From: JBFGCT01 sp963825565
GTDB taxonomy: Bacteria; Actinomycetota; Acidimicrobiia; Acidimicrobiales; Ilumatobacteraceae
DNA length: 64,000 bases
Direction: 5' to 3'
Assembly: GCA_963825565.1 (NCBI GenBank)
Contig: CAWGTW010000008.1
Location: 133,898 to 197,897 of the forward strand
The translations under genes were made by a program, and so were the position numbers. Below the pieces are notes generated by a model. That model did not search any database. It was not told where the DNA came from and saw nothing but the letters and a program-made list of their open reading frames with translations. Positions 15,733 to 23,489 of the stretch are shown piece after piece. Numbering within the stretch: the stretch's first letter is position 1; the number at the start of each line of letters is the position of its first letter.

Positions 15733-16847
15733 CCGCCGCTCCCGGCGGGTTCGTCCCGCCGCCGTACCCCTACGAGCGCCTGAACCGGCTCCAGCCGATC
15801 GCCGCGGCGCATCCCGGTGGTGCCGTCGACCTGTCGATCGGCACGCCGTTCGACCCGCCTCCGCCGGCGGTCCTCGCCGCACTGGCGGGCAGCGACACCG
15901 AGCGCGCCTACCCGCCGAGCATCGGCACCCTCGCCCTGCGCCTCGCCGCCCAGCGCTGGTTGCGGCGGCGGTTCGGCGTCGAGGTCGACAGCGATCACAT
16001 CGGGGCGACGATCGGCAGCAAGGAGTTCGTCGGCACGCTGCCGCAGTGGCTGTCGCTGCGGACCCCCGATCGCGACACGGTGCTCTACCCGGCCATCTCG
16101 TATCCGACCTACGAGATGGGGGCGACGCTCGCCCGTTGCCGCGCGGTCGCCGTCCCGGCCCGACCGGACGGGGGCCTCGACCTGCGGGCGATCTCCGAGG
16201 AGGACGCGGCGCGGGCACTGGCCTTGTGGGTCAACAGTCCGAGCAACCCGACCGGTGCGCTCGACGACCTGCTTGCCGCTGCGGCGTGGGGTCGGGCACG
16301 CGGCGTGCCGGTGTTCTCCGACGAGTGTTACGCCGAGTTCACGTGGACGGGGCGGCCACGGACGATCCTGGAGGGTGGCCTCGACGGTGTCGTCGCCGTC
16401 CACTCGCTGTCGAAGCGTTCGAACCTGGCCGGTGTTCGGGTGGGGTTCTACGCCGGCGACCCCGAGCTCGTCGGCTATCTGCAGGAGGTCCGCAAGCACG
16501 TCGGGATGATGGTGCCCGGGCCGGCGCAAGCCGCCGGCGCGGCTGCCCTCGACGACGACGACCACGTGGAGGTACAGCGGCAGCACTACCGGTCGCGGCT
16601 GGCGCTGCTGGCGGAGGTGCTCGGCGAGTGGTCGGGCACCGACATCGCCCGCCCCGCAGGCGCGTTCTACCTGTGGATTCCCGTCGCTGACGGCTGGGAG
16701 TACACCGAGCGCCTGGCGCGCGACGGCGGGGCGATCGTCAGCCCGGGTGAGTTCTACGGCCCGGACGGGGCGTCGTTCGTCCGCGTCGCCGTGGTACAAC
16801 CTGACGAACGAATTCAATTGGTTGCCGATCGCCTGACGAGGACGTGA
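15729..16847 (+). CDS. dapC: succinyldiaminopimelate aminotransferase (class I/II PLP)
   Basis: A 372-residue fold-type I aminotransferase. The N terminus FVPPPYPYERLNRLQ and DLSIGTPFDPPPPAV is typical of actinobacterial DapC. PLP contacts include LYPAISYPTYEMGA, VNSPSNPTG (the conserved Asn) and SDECYAEFTW (Asp-x-x-Tyr). HSLSKRSNLAGVRVGF holds the Schiff-base Lys. The C-terminal substrate Arg is in SFVRVAVV. It would transfer the amino group from glutamate to N-succinyl-2-amino-6-ketopimelate. Translational coupling to hflX and proximity to dapF favour the DAP pathway over a generic aspartate aminotransferase. Confidence 0.85.
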   Translation: MTAAPGGFVPPPYPYERLNRLQPIAAAHPGGAVDLSIGTPFDPPPPAVLAALAGSDTERAYPPSIGTLALRLAAQRWLRRRFGVEVDSDHIGATIGSKEFVGTLPQWLSLRTPDRDTVLYPAISYPTYEMGATLARCRAVAVPARPDGGLDLRAISEEDAARALALWVNSPSNPTGALDDLLAAAAWGRARGVPVFSDECYAEFTWTGRPRTILEGGLDGVVAVHSLSKRSNLAGVRVGFYAGDPELVGYLQEVRKHVGMMVPGPAQAAGAAALDDDDHVEVQRQHYRSRLALLAEVLGEWSGTDIARPAGAFYLWIPVADGWEYTERLARDGGAIVSPGEFYGPDGASFVRVAVVQPDERIQLVADRLTRT

Positions 16848-16887
16848 CGGGCGTGGTCGTGGCCCGTGCCGACACGAAGGGAGTCCG

Positions 16888-17841
16888 ATGAGCGACGGAG
16901 GCGGTGAACGGCGGACCAAGCTGATCGTGTTCGGCGTCGTGTTGCTCGTCGTCGGCCTGATCGCCGGCGTCGGGCTGTGGGTCGGGGCCGGCGCCCGACT
17001 CGACGACGCGGTGCGCGGGTTGGCCCGAGCGCCGGTCGGCTGCGACACGACCCTCGACTTCTCCGAGACCGGGGAGTTCCTGTTCTTCGTCGAGACCCGC
17101 GGCGAGTTCGCCGGCGTCCGAGGTGACTGTGACCAGGCCGGTTCCTACGACGTGACCGGGTCGGAGCCGCCGCGGGTGGTGCTCTCGATGGTCGACCCCG
17201 ACGGTCGCGACGTCGAGCTGCGGGTGCGGTCGGGCGACGCCTACGACGCGGCTGGGTTCGAGGGCAGCTCCGAACGGGTTGCCGAGATCACGACCACCGG
17301 GGATCACGTGCTGACCGTCGAGGCGGACGGCTCCACGGAGTTGTTCGTCGTCGCCGTCGGCAAGGACCCCGAGGGCGGCGTCGATGCGCTCCGGCTCGGT
17401 GGGGTGCTGGCGGGTCTCGCCGGCGTCATCGCCGGGGTGGCCTGCATCGTGCTCGGCAGCCGCCGCCGGCCGCTTGCGGCCGCGCCAGCGCGACCCGGTG
17501 CCGATTGGCCCAGCGCCGGCGCGTGGCCGGCGACCCCGCCCGGCCCGCCCGGCGCGGTGCCACCCGATTGGACCGGCGTGCAGACACCACCGGTGGGCCC
17601 CCCGTCGCCGTCGTGGCCGATGCAACCGCCGACGGCGCCGCCGCCCGCACCGCCACCGGAGCAGGCCGGCGCGTGGCCGGGTCGGTCGGGTGCCACCGGG
17701 CCGCCACCGGCCTCGCCCGGATCCCTCGGCGCGGCACCGGCGCCGTGGAGCGATCAGCGACCTCCGTGGCCAGGCCGGCCCGACGACGGCGTCACCGGTG
17801 ACGGCGAGCGCTCGCCGTGGGCGCCACCGCCCGACGACTGA
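16888..17841 (+). CDS. two-helix membrane protein with Pro-rich cytosolic tail
   Basis: A 317-residue protein from ATG 16888 with a strong AGGGAG ribosome-binding site. Helix 1 is at about residues 11-32. An outer domain (about 35-165) contains two Cys (VGCDTTLDF, RGDCDQAGSY) that could form a disulfide, and strand motifs such as TGEFLFFVETRGEFAGVRG and GDHVLTVEADGST. Helix 2 is at about 172-192. The last 120 residues are Pro/Ala-rich and low-complexity (WPATPPGPPGAVPPDW-like). This resembles actinobacterial proteins that display a pre-peptidase-like beta domain outside and a disordered tail inside. No function assigned. Confidence 0.65.
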   Translation: MSDGGGERRTKLIVFGVVLLVVGLIAGVGLWVGAGARLDDAVRGLARAPVGCDTTLDFSETGEFLFFVETRGEFAGVRGDCDQAGSYDVTGSEPPRVVLSMVDPDGRDVELRVRSGDAYDAAGFEGSSERVAEITTTGDHVLTVEADGSTELFVVAVGKDPEGGVDALRLGGVLAGLAGVIAGVACIVLGSRRRPLAAAPARPGADWPSAGAWPATPPGPPGAVPPDWTGVQTPPVGPPSPSWPMQPPTAPPPAPPPEQAGAWPGRSGATGPPPASPGSLGAAPAPWSDQRPPWPGRPDDGVTGDGERSPWAPPPDD

Positions 17842-17985
17842 CCGCACCACCCCGGGGACACCACCCGACCACACCAGCGACGACAACGCTCGCGACAACG
17901 ACTGACCCGGTCGTCGTGGGAGAGCGGCGCGGCGCATACCGCTTCGGGTGGCCTGGTCGGCTGGTGGTGGTTCCGCCGCCGCAGC

Positions 17986-18616
17986 TCAGTAACGGCGCAT
18001 GACGGTGACGACGCGTCCGTAGATCGCCAGCTCGTCGGCACGGAACTTCATCGGCTCCATCGTCGGGTTGGCGGGCGTCAGCGTCACCTCGGCGCCTGAA
18101 CGGGAGTAGGTCTTGACCGTCGCTTCGCCGTCGGCGATGCCGGCGACGACGATGTCGCCGTTGTTCGGATGATCGACCTGCGTCGCCACGACGTAGTCGC
18201 CGTCGAGGATCCCGAGCTCGATCATCGAGTCGCCGCGGACTCGGAGCATGAACAGCTCACCCTCGCCCGTGAAGTCGGCCGGCACCGGGAGCAGCTCCTC
18301 GACGTTCTCCTCGGCGAGCACGTCGGTGCCGGCGGCGACGTCGCCGACCAGCGGGACGTGGCGCACCGGCCGCCGCTCCATGATCGCCCCGCTGTTGGCG
18401 TCGTAGCGGACTTCGATCGCCCGCGGCTTGGTCGGGTCACGACGGAGGTAGCCGAGGCGCTGCAGCGTGTTGAGGTGGCTGTGCACCGTCGACGGGGAGG
18501 TGAGGCCGACGGCGTCACCGATCTCGCGGACCGACGGTGGGATACCCGCGATCGCGCATCTGCTGGACGATGAAGTCGAGGATGTCTCGCTGGCGGGAGC
18601 TGATCTTGGGGGCCAT
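17986..18616 (-). CDS. lexA: SOS repressor LexA, interrupted by a +1 frameshift
   Basis: The reading starts MAPKISSRQRDILDFIVQQM at ATG 18616 and should continue DRGYPPSVREIGDAVGLTSPS. Around 18539-18541 a run of three G on the + strand (CCC on the coding strand) has one base too many, which turns it into DRGYPTVGPRDR. The rest is intact in the next frame. It contains HTH helix SPSTVHSHLNTLQRLGY, the self-cleavage Ala-Gly (VAAGTDVL), catalytic Ser in RGDSMIE and Lys in ATVKTYSR. After correcting one base the protein is about 209 residues, normal for LexA. It represses SOS genes and is autoregulated by the box at 18664-18677. As sequenced, the product would be truncated; an indel error is the simplest explanation. 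Confidence 0.93.
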
Positions 18617-18663
18617 ACGAACATCGTACGGGCGTTCGCCCGCCGAGTCAAACACCTGTACCG

Positions 18664-18677
18664 CGAACAGTCGTTCG
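18664..18677. promoter_or_regulatory. LexA box upstream of lexA
   Basis: CGAACAGTCGTTCG, a perfect GAACN4GTTC operator with flanking C/G. It is 48 bases upstream of the lexA start, where it would give autoregulation. It may also influence the divergent LysM gene. Confidence 0.88.
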
Positions 18678-18728
18678 TAAATTCCGCCCCGAGGGGTTGA
18701 CACGGCGGACAGCTGGGCGCGATGCTCT

Positions 18729-18742
18729 CGAACGTTCGTTTG
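18729..18742. promoter_or_regulatory. second SOS-box-like site near the LysM gene
   Basis: CGAACGTTCGTTTG matches the relaxed SOS consensus CGAACN4GTTYG. It lies 68 bases before the LysM gene start, so that gene probably has its own LexA operator. Confidence 0.6.
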
Positions 18743-18809
18743 GCGAACACGCGTTGGGTCGGAACCGAACCGATCGAACGAGGTTCGCCGTCACGTTGGG
18801 AGCCACCAC

Positions 18810-19220
18810 ATGACCGCCACCATCGACGCCAGCGCCATCGGCAGGCCCGTCGGGCCATTCCGTGCCGGACCGGGCGCACCCGCTGCGCGCCGCTACGCAT
18901 CGCCGGGTCGCCGCCGCACCGCGCCGAACTACCTGGCCCGTCGGGTGATGGTCGCGATGGTGGCGGCTGTCACCGTCCTCGTGGCCACGATGGTCGTGGT
19001 GTCGGCGCTGGCCGGCTTCGGAGGCGAACCTGCCGTCGCCTCCGGAGCCGTGCCGGCGTCACGGTCGGCGTCGGTCCACGTCGCCCAGCCGGGGGACACG
19101 CTGTGGTCGATCGCTGCGCGGTTCCGGGGCGAGGTCGACCACCGGCGCTACGTCGACGCGCTGATCGAGTTGAACGGCGCCACGTCGATCGAGGTCGGCC
19201 AAGCGGTGCGGCTGCCATGA
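18810..19220 (+). CDS. LysM membrane protein, ChiZ/DivS-like SOS cell-division inhibitor
   Basis: A 136-residue protein: basic cytosolic N terminus (to about residue 45), one transmembrane helix (about 46-68, RVMVAMVAAVTVLVATMVVVSAL) and a C-terminal LysM domain (about 88-136, VHVAQPGDTLWSIAARFRG and LIELNGATSIEVGQAVRLP). The gene lies divergently next to lexA and just before nrdR. This is the same arrangement as mycobacterial lexA-Rv2719c(chiZ)-nrdR. In those relatives the LysM protein is SOS-induced and blocks division. That role is inferred here from synteny, domain layout and the SOS-box-like site at 18729-18742. Confidence 0.8.
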   Translation: MTATIDASAIGRPVGPFRAGPGAPAARRYASPGRRRTAPNYLARRVMVAMVAAVTVLVATMVVVSALAGFGGEPAVASGAVPASRSASVHVAQPGDTLWSIAARFRGEVDHRRYVDALIELNGATSIEVGQAVRLP

Positions 19221-19308
19221 GTGCGGTGTCCGCGTCGATCGACACGCCGCTGCCGAGCCGGTGACGACGCGACCGGCCGGCGGCGACCTCCCCAGTAACC
19301 TGGGGGCG

Positions 19309-19776
19309 GTGCACTGCCCCTCCTGCCACGCCGACGAGACCAAGGTCGTCGACTCGCGCCTGGCCGAGGAGGGCTCCGCGATCCGGCGGCGCCGCCACTG
19401 CCTGGCGTGCTCGCACCGCTTCACGACCTTCGAGCGGGTCGACCACGCCTCGCTGGTCGTGGTCAAGTCCGACGGCGGGCGCGAGCCGTTCGACCGCAAG
19501 AAGGTGATCGACGGCATGGTCGCCGCGACCAAGGGCCGGTCGGTCAGCGCAGCGCAACTCCAACAGCTCGCCCTGCACGTCGAGGACGCGGTCCGGCTGC
19601 AGGGGTCCGAGGTGACGAGCTCGGTGATCGGCCTGGCCGTCCTCGAGCGGTTGCGCGAGCTCGACGACGTGGCCTACCTGCGCTTCGCCAGCGTCTACAA
19701 GGACTTCGACGCCGCCGCCGACTTCCACCGCGAGCTCGAGCTGCTGGAGAAATCCGCCGGAGCGGCACCGGCTTGA
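19309..19776 (+). CDS. nrdR: transcriptional repressor NrdR
   Basis: A 155-residue protein. The N-terminal zinc ribbon has CPSC and CLAC pairs (VHCPSCHADETKVVDSR, RRRRHCLACSHRFTTFE). The ATP-cone domain follows (VVKSDGGREPFDRKKVIDGM to YLRFASVYKDFD). NrdR senses (d)ATP and represses ribonucleotide reductase genes through NrdR boxes. The start chosen is GTG 19309, which places the zinc ribbon at the N terminus and has GGGGG just upstream; an in-frame GTG at 19261 would add 16 residues not seen in the family. No nrd gene is in the window. Confidence 0.95.
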   Translation: MHCPSCHADETKVVDSRLAEEGSAIRRRRHCLACSHRFTTFERVDHASLVVVKSDGGREPFDRKKVIDGMVAATKGRSVSAAQLQQLALHVEDAVRLQGSEVTSSVIGLAVLERLRELDDVAYLRFASVYKDFDAAADFHRELELLEKSAGAAPA

Positions 19777-19780
19777 CCGC

Positions 19781-20467
19781 TCAGCGCCGCCGCCGCCATC
19801 GAGCGAACAGGAACGACTGCTCGTCGACGAGGAGTTGCGCGAGCTCGTACCGGTGGGCGTGGTCGTCGGCACCGCTCGCCAGCCTGGGACCCGCCCCACC
19901 GACCGCCAACGGTGACGTCGTCACGTCGATCTCGTCGATCACGTCGGCGTCGAGCAGCGCGCCGTTGAGCGCGGCACCGCCCTCGGCCTGCACGAAGCGG
20001 GGGGCCCCGCCGATCTCGCCGAGCCGGCCGATCGCCGCGCCGAGGTCGACCGATCCCGTACCGGCTCGCAGCACGTCGATGCCCTGCGGGACGTCGAAGC
20101 GGGCGTCGTCGGTGGTGATCACGAAGCCGGCGCCGCAGGTGAACAGCTCGGTGCCGAGGTCGAGCGCACCGCTCCTGGTGACGACCCCGATGCGCTGGCC
20201 GGCCTTCCTGGGTGGGCCGTAGCCCTCGCCGCGCACCGTGCCGGCACCGACGACGATCACGTCGGCGAGCGAGCGCAGGCGGTGGAGCACCGCCGCGTCG
20301 TGCTCGCTCGACAGGCCCCCCGAGTCGCCGCCCACCACGGTCGATCCGTCGATCGATGCCACCATCGAGAGCCCGACCCACGGGCGATCGGTCGGTCCCG
20401 AGAGGGGAGCGGCGTACGCCTCGTCGATCGTGACGTCCTGGACCGGACCGGGGAGGAGGCGGCGCAT
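19781..20467 (-). CDS. RibD C-terminal-domain reductase (DHFR fold)
   Basis: A 228-residue protein from ATG 20467. The motifs are RPWVGLSMVASIDGSTVVGG (substrate pocket), SSEHDAAVLHRLRSLADVIVVGAGTVRGEGYGP (NADPH-binding helix), PRFVQAEGGAALNGALLDADVIDEIDVTTSPLAVGGAGPRL at the end. This is the reductase domain of RibD/RibG (5-amino-6-(5-phosphoribosylamino)uracil reductase) without the deaminase domain. Such stand-alone proteins can serve riboflavin synthesis or be general pyrimidine reductases; no other rib gene is near. It converges on nrdR with a four-base gap. Confidence 0.85.
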   Translation of the reverse strand: MRRLLPGPVQDVTIDEAYAAPLSGPTDRPWVGLSMVASIDGSTVVGGDSGGLSSEHDAAVLHRLRSLADVIVVGAGTVRGEGYGPPRKAGQRIGVVTRSGALDLGTELFTCGAGFVITTDDARFDVPQGIDVLRAGTGSVDLGAAIGRLGEIGGAPRFVQAEGGAALNGALLDADVIDEIDVTTSPLAVGGAGPRLASGADDHAHRYELAQLLVDEQSFLFARWRRRR

Positions 20468-20545
20468 GCCCCGATCATCCCACCGGGCGGTGCCCGTGCG
20501 CGCGATCCGCTCGACGGAGGCGGCGCCGGCCTGCGAAGATCGAAC

Positions 20546-22840
20546 ATGCCCGCCGAACCGCCCGCACCCGACGTGACCGACGCGACCCGCATCGCGTTCC
20601 GCACCTGCCCGCTGTGCGAGGCCGGGTGCGGGCTGGAGATCGCGCTGCGGCCCGACGGGCGGGGCGGTGAGGAGGTGCAGCGGATCCGCGGAGATCGCGA
20701 CGACGTGTTCTCCAAGGGGTTCATCTGCCCGAAGGGGTCGACGCTCAAGCAGCTCCACGAGGATCCCGACCGGCTGCGCGCTCCGCTGGTCCGGCGCGAC
20801 GGCGTTCACGTCGAGGTGACCTGGGACGAGGCGTGGGCCGAGATCGAGCGGGGGCTGACCGGCGTGATCGACGCCCATGGCCGTGAGGCGCTCGGGGTCT
20901 ACGTCGGCAACCCGACCGCACACAGCCTGTCGGCGATGACGTTCTCCCGGGTGCTGCTGACCGGCCTGGGGACGCGCAACCGCTTCAGCGCCTCGACCGT
21001 CGACCAGATGCCGCGCCACGTCGCTTCGGGCTACGTGTTCGGTACGCCGGTCACCGTGCCGGTCCCCGATCTCGACCGCACCGACCACCTGCTGATCCTC
21101 GGCGCCAACCCCTACGCCTCCAACGGGAGCCTGTGCACCGCGGCGGACTTCCCCGGGCGGATCGAGGCGATCCGGGCGCGCGGCGGCACGGTGGTCGTCG
21201 TCGACCCCCGGCGCTCCCGCACGGCCGAGGAGGCCGACGAGTGGGTCCCGATCCGGCCCGGTTCCGATGCGCTGCTCCTGGCGGCGATCTGCAACGTCCT
21301 GTTCGCCGACGGGCTCGCCGACGCCGGACCCCACGTGACACCGCACCTGCACGGGCTCGACCGGTTCGCGGCCGCGATCGAGCGCTTCACCCCCGAGGTC
21401 GTCGCCGCGGCGACCGGCGTCGCGCCCGACGTGGCGCGGCGGCTGGCGCACGGGCTCGCCGCCGCACCGACGTCAGCGGTGTACGGCCGGATCGGGACGA
21501 CGACGACCGAGTTCGGCTCGACCGCGTCGTGGCTGATCGACGCGGTCAACATCCTGACCGGCAACCTCGACCGGCCGGGCGGGTCGATGTTCGCCACCCC
21601 GGTGGCAGGCGGGGCGACCACCCGCGGCCGGCCCGGCCGTGGCCGGGGGTTCAGCGTCGGCCGCGGCCGGACCCGGGTGAGCGGTCATCCCGAGGTGATG
21701 GGGGAGTACCCGGTGGCCGCGCTGGCCGAGGAGATCACGACGCCTGGCGACGGGCAGGTTCGTGCCCTGGTCACCGTTGCCGGCAACCCCGTGCTGTCGA
21801 CGCCCAACAGCGATCGGCTCGCGGCCGCGCTCGACCAGCTCGACTTCATGGTCAGCGTCGACATGTACCTCAACGAGACGACCCGCCACGCCGACGTGAT
21901 CCTGCCCGTGCCGTCGCAGCTCCAGCGCAGTCACTACGACCTGCTGCTGCTCCAGTTCGCCGTCCGCGACGTCGCCAACTATTCACCTCCGGTCCTCCCG
22001 CTCGACGAGGGGCAGCCCGACGAGTGGGAGATCATCGCCAAGCTGACGCTGATCGCCCAGGGCATGGGCGTCGATGCCGATCCGGCGGTCGCCGACGACC
22101 TCGCCATCGGTGCCCTCGTCGCCGCAGCGGTCGACGACGAGCACTCCCCGATCGGTGGCCGCGACGGCGGCGAGATCCTCGCCGAGCTGACGGCGTCGGG
22201 GCGGCGGGGACCCGAGCGGATGCTCGACCTCATGCTCCGCACCGGCCCGTTCGGCGACGCCTTCGGCGACCGTCCCGACGGCACCGGGTTCGACGAGCTG
22301 GCCGGGTTGCCCCACGGCAAGGACTTCGGTCCGCTCCGGCCGCGGCTCCCCGAGATCCTCCGGACGCCGAGCGGGATGATCGAGCTGGCCGCCGAGCCGC
22401 TGGTCGACGACCTCGACCGGCTGTACGCGGCGATTCCGGCGCTCGCCGACCGGGGGCTGGTGCTCGTCGGTCGGCGGCATCTACGCAGCAACAACTCCTG
22501 GATGCACAACGTGCAGGTGCTGGTCAAGGGCAAGCCGCGCTGCACGCTGCTCGTCCACCCCGACGATGCCGCCCGCCTGGGGCTCGGCGACGGCGGCGCG
22601 GCATCGGTGACGTCCAGGGTCGGCTCGGTGCGGGCGCGGGTGGAGGTGACCGACGCCATCCGCCCCGGCGTGGTCAGCCTGCCCCACGGGTGGGGCCACG
22701 ACGTGCCGGGGACGCGCCTGCGGGTCGCCGAGGAGCATGCGGGCGTCAACTCGAACGTGCTCTCCGACCACGAGGCGATCGACCCGCTGTCGGGCACGTC
22801 GGTGCTCAACGGGATCCCCGTCGAGGTCGTCCCGGCCTGA
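20546..22840 (+). CDS. molybdopterin-dependent oxidoreductase (DMSO reductase superfamily)
   Basis: A 764-residue catalytic subunit. The N-terminal [4Fe-4S] motif is TCPLCEAGCGLEI with the fourth ligand in KGFICPKGS. The molybdopterin-binding domains follow (STVDQMPRHVASGY, LLILGANPYASNGSL, VVVVDPRRSRTAEEADEW). The C-terminal dinucleotide-binding domain has RSNNSWMHNVQVLVKGK, SLPHGWGHD and GVNSNVLSDHEAID. There is no Tat signal, so it is likely cytosolic. No electron-transfer subunit or molybdenum cofactor genes are nearby. Substrate is unknown; similarity is to formate-dehydrogenase-like and acetylene-hydratase-like members. The start ATG 20546 is divergent from the RibD-like gene. Confidence 0.88.
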   Translation: MPAEPPAPDVTDATRIAFRTCPLCEAGCGLEIALRPDGRGGEEVQRIRGDRDDVFSKGFICPKGSTLKQLHEDPDRLRAPLVRRDGVHVEVTWDEAWAEIERGLTGVIDAHGREALGVYVGNPTAHSLSAMTFSRVLLTGLGTRNRFSASTVDQMPRHVASGYVFGTPVTVPVPDLDRTDHLLILGANPYASNGSLCTAADFPGRIEAIRARGGTVVVVDPRRSRTAEEADEWVPIRPGSDALLLAAICNVLFADGLADAGPHVTPHLHGLDRFAAAIERFTPEVVAAATGVAPDVARRLAHGLAAAPTSAVYGRIGTTTTEFGSTASWLIDAVNILTGNLDRPGGSMFATPVAGGATTRGRPGRGRGFSVGRGRTRVSGHPEVMGEYPVAALAEEITTPGDGQVRALVTVAGNPVLSTPNSDRLAAALDQLDFMVSVDMYLNETTRHADVILPVPSQLQRSHYDLLLLQFAVRDVANYSPPVLPLDEGQPDEWEIIAKLTLIAQGMGVDADPAVADDLAIGALVAAAVDDEHSPIGGRDGGEILAELTASGRRGPERMLDLMLRTGPFGDAFGDRPDGTGFDELAGLPHGKDFGPLRPRLPEILRTPSGMIELAAEPLVDDLDRLYAAIPALADRGLVLVGRRHLRSNNSWMHNVQVLVKGKPRCTLLVHPDDAARLGLGDGGAASVTSRVGSVRARVEVTDAIRPGVVSLPHGWGHDVPGTRLRVAEEHAGVNSNVLSDHEAIDPLSGTSVLNGIPVEVVPA

Positions 22841-22845
22841 CCGGT

Positions 22846-22881
22846 TGTGGACAAGTGGCCGTCGTGCACACGGTGTCCACA
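22846..22881. promoter_or_regulatory. pair of DnaA-box-like sites
   Basis: TGTGGACAA (22846-22854) is the reverse complement of TTGTCCACA, the actinobacterial DnaA box. GTGTCCACA (22873-22881) is a one-mismatch copy in the other orientation, so the pair forms an 8-bp inverted repeat (TGTGGACA / TGTCCACA). Function unproven; chance matches are possible in GC-rich DNA. Confidence 0.4.
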
Positions 22882-22962
22882 CCCTTGTCCGACCCGTTCT
22901 CGCGAAATTCACACGGTTGTACCCCTTCCTTCCCACAGGGGGAGGTTCGTAGGGTGAGCGTT

Positions 22963-23084
22963 CGCGCCGCTGCGGTGCGGCACACGGAGGAAGAAGGCGG
23001 GCGCCTTTCAGATCGTCGATTCGACGGTCGGCGTCAGCGGTGGGGGGAGACCCTGTACCTGTGATGCCGCACCGCAGCGGCGCG
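22963..23084. repeat. 20-bp perfect inverted repeat with 82-base loop
   Basis: CGCGCCGCTGCGGTGCGGCA (22963-22982) is exactly complementary to 23065-23084. The loop includes a smaller CGTCGA-T-TCGACG hairpin (about 23014-23026). It lies between the oxidoreductase and the short acidic membrane gene, 42 bases before that gene's likely start. Confidence 0.8.
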
Positions 23085-23126
23085 GTACCACGAGCGTGGC
23101 CCTGTCGCGCCGGGGTCGGCGGTACC

Positions 23127-23423
23127 GTGGACGACGTGGACGACGTGGATGACGTGGACGACGTGGACGCGCCGATCGGCGACGAGGAGCTCGAAGCGCT
23201 GGCCCTGGCGGCCGACCCGGAGGCCCCGATCGACGCCGATGCCGTGCCGTTCGGCGGTGTCACCGAGTCCGAGCTGCTGCCCGAGTGGTACATGCCCGTA
23301 CCCCAGGCGACGGGACGGACCCCGCGACGCGTGCTCGTCGTGTCGGCGATCGTCGCGTCGTTGCTGATCGTCAACGGTGCCGGCCTGTGCGTCACGTACG
23401 GGTGGCCCGAGATCGCCTGGTGA
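23127..23423 (+). CDS. short acidic single-pass membrane protein with VDD repeats
   Basis: About 98 residues from GTG 23127. The first 15 residues are a tandem Val-Asp-Asp repeat encoded by near-identical GTGGACGAC units. An acidic cytosolic stretch follows (DEELEALALAADPEAPIDAD, TESELLPEWYMPVP), then one helix near the C terminus (VLVVSAIVASLLIVNGAGLC) and GWPEIAW. The exact start is uncertain because several in-frame GTG codons lie in the repeat, and an upstream GTG at 23040 or ATG at 23064 would overlap the large inverted repeat. No family recognised. Confidence 0.55.
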   Translation: MDDVDDVDDVDDVDAPIGDEELEALALAADPEAPIDADAVPFGGVTESELLPEWYMPVPQATGRTPRRVLVVSAIVASLLIVNGAGLCVTYGWPEIAW

Positions 23424-23489
23424 CGACCGCCCCGCAGGGCCGATCGAACAGGTGTGCGGGGACCACGCCCGGTCGGTAGTGTCGGGGCG

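Noticed and set aside
18530..18550. Programmed ribosomal frameshift in lexA
   Set aside because: No slippery heptamer or downstream structure, and no precedent in LexA; a sequencing indel is simpler.
22841..23126. Replication origin
   Set aside because: Only two DnaA-like boxes, no AT-rich unwinding element and no dnaA/dnaN/gyrB nearby.
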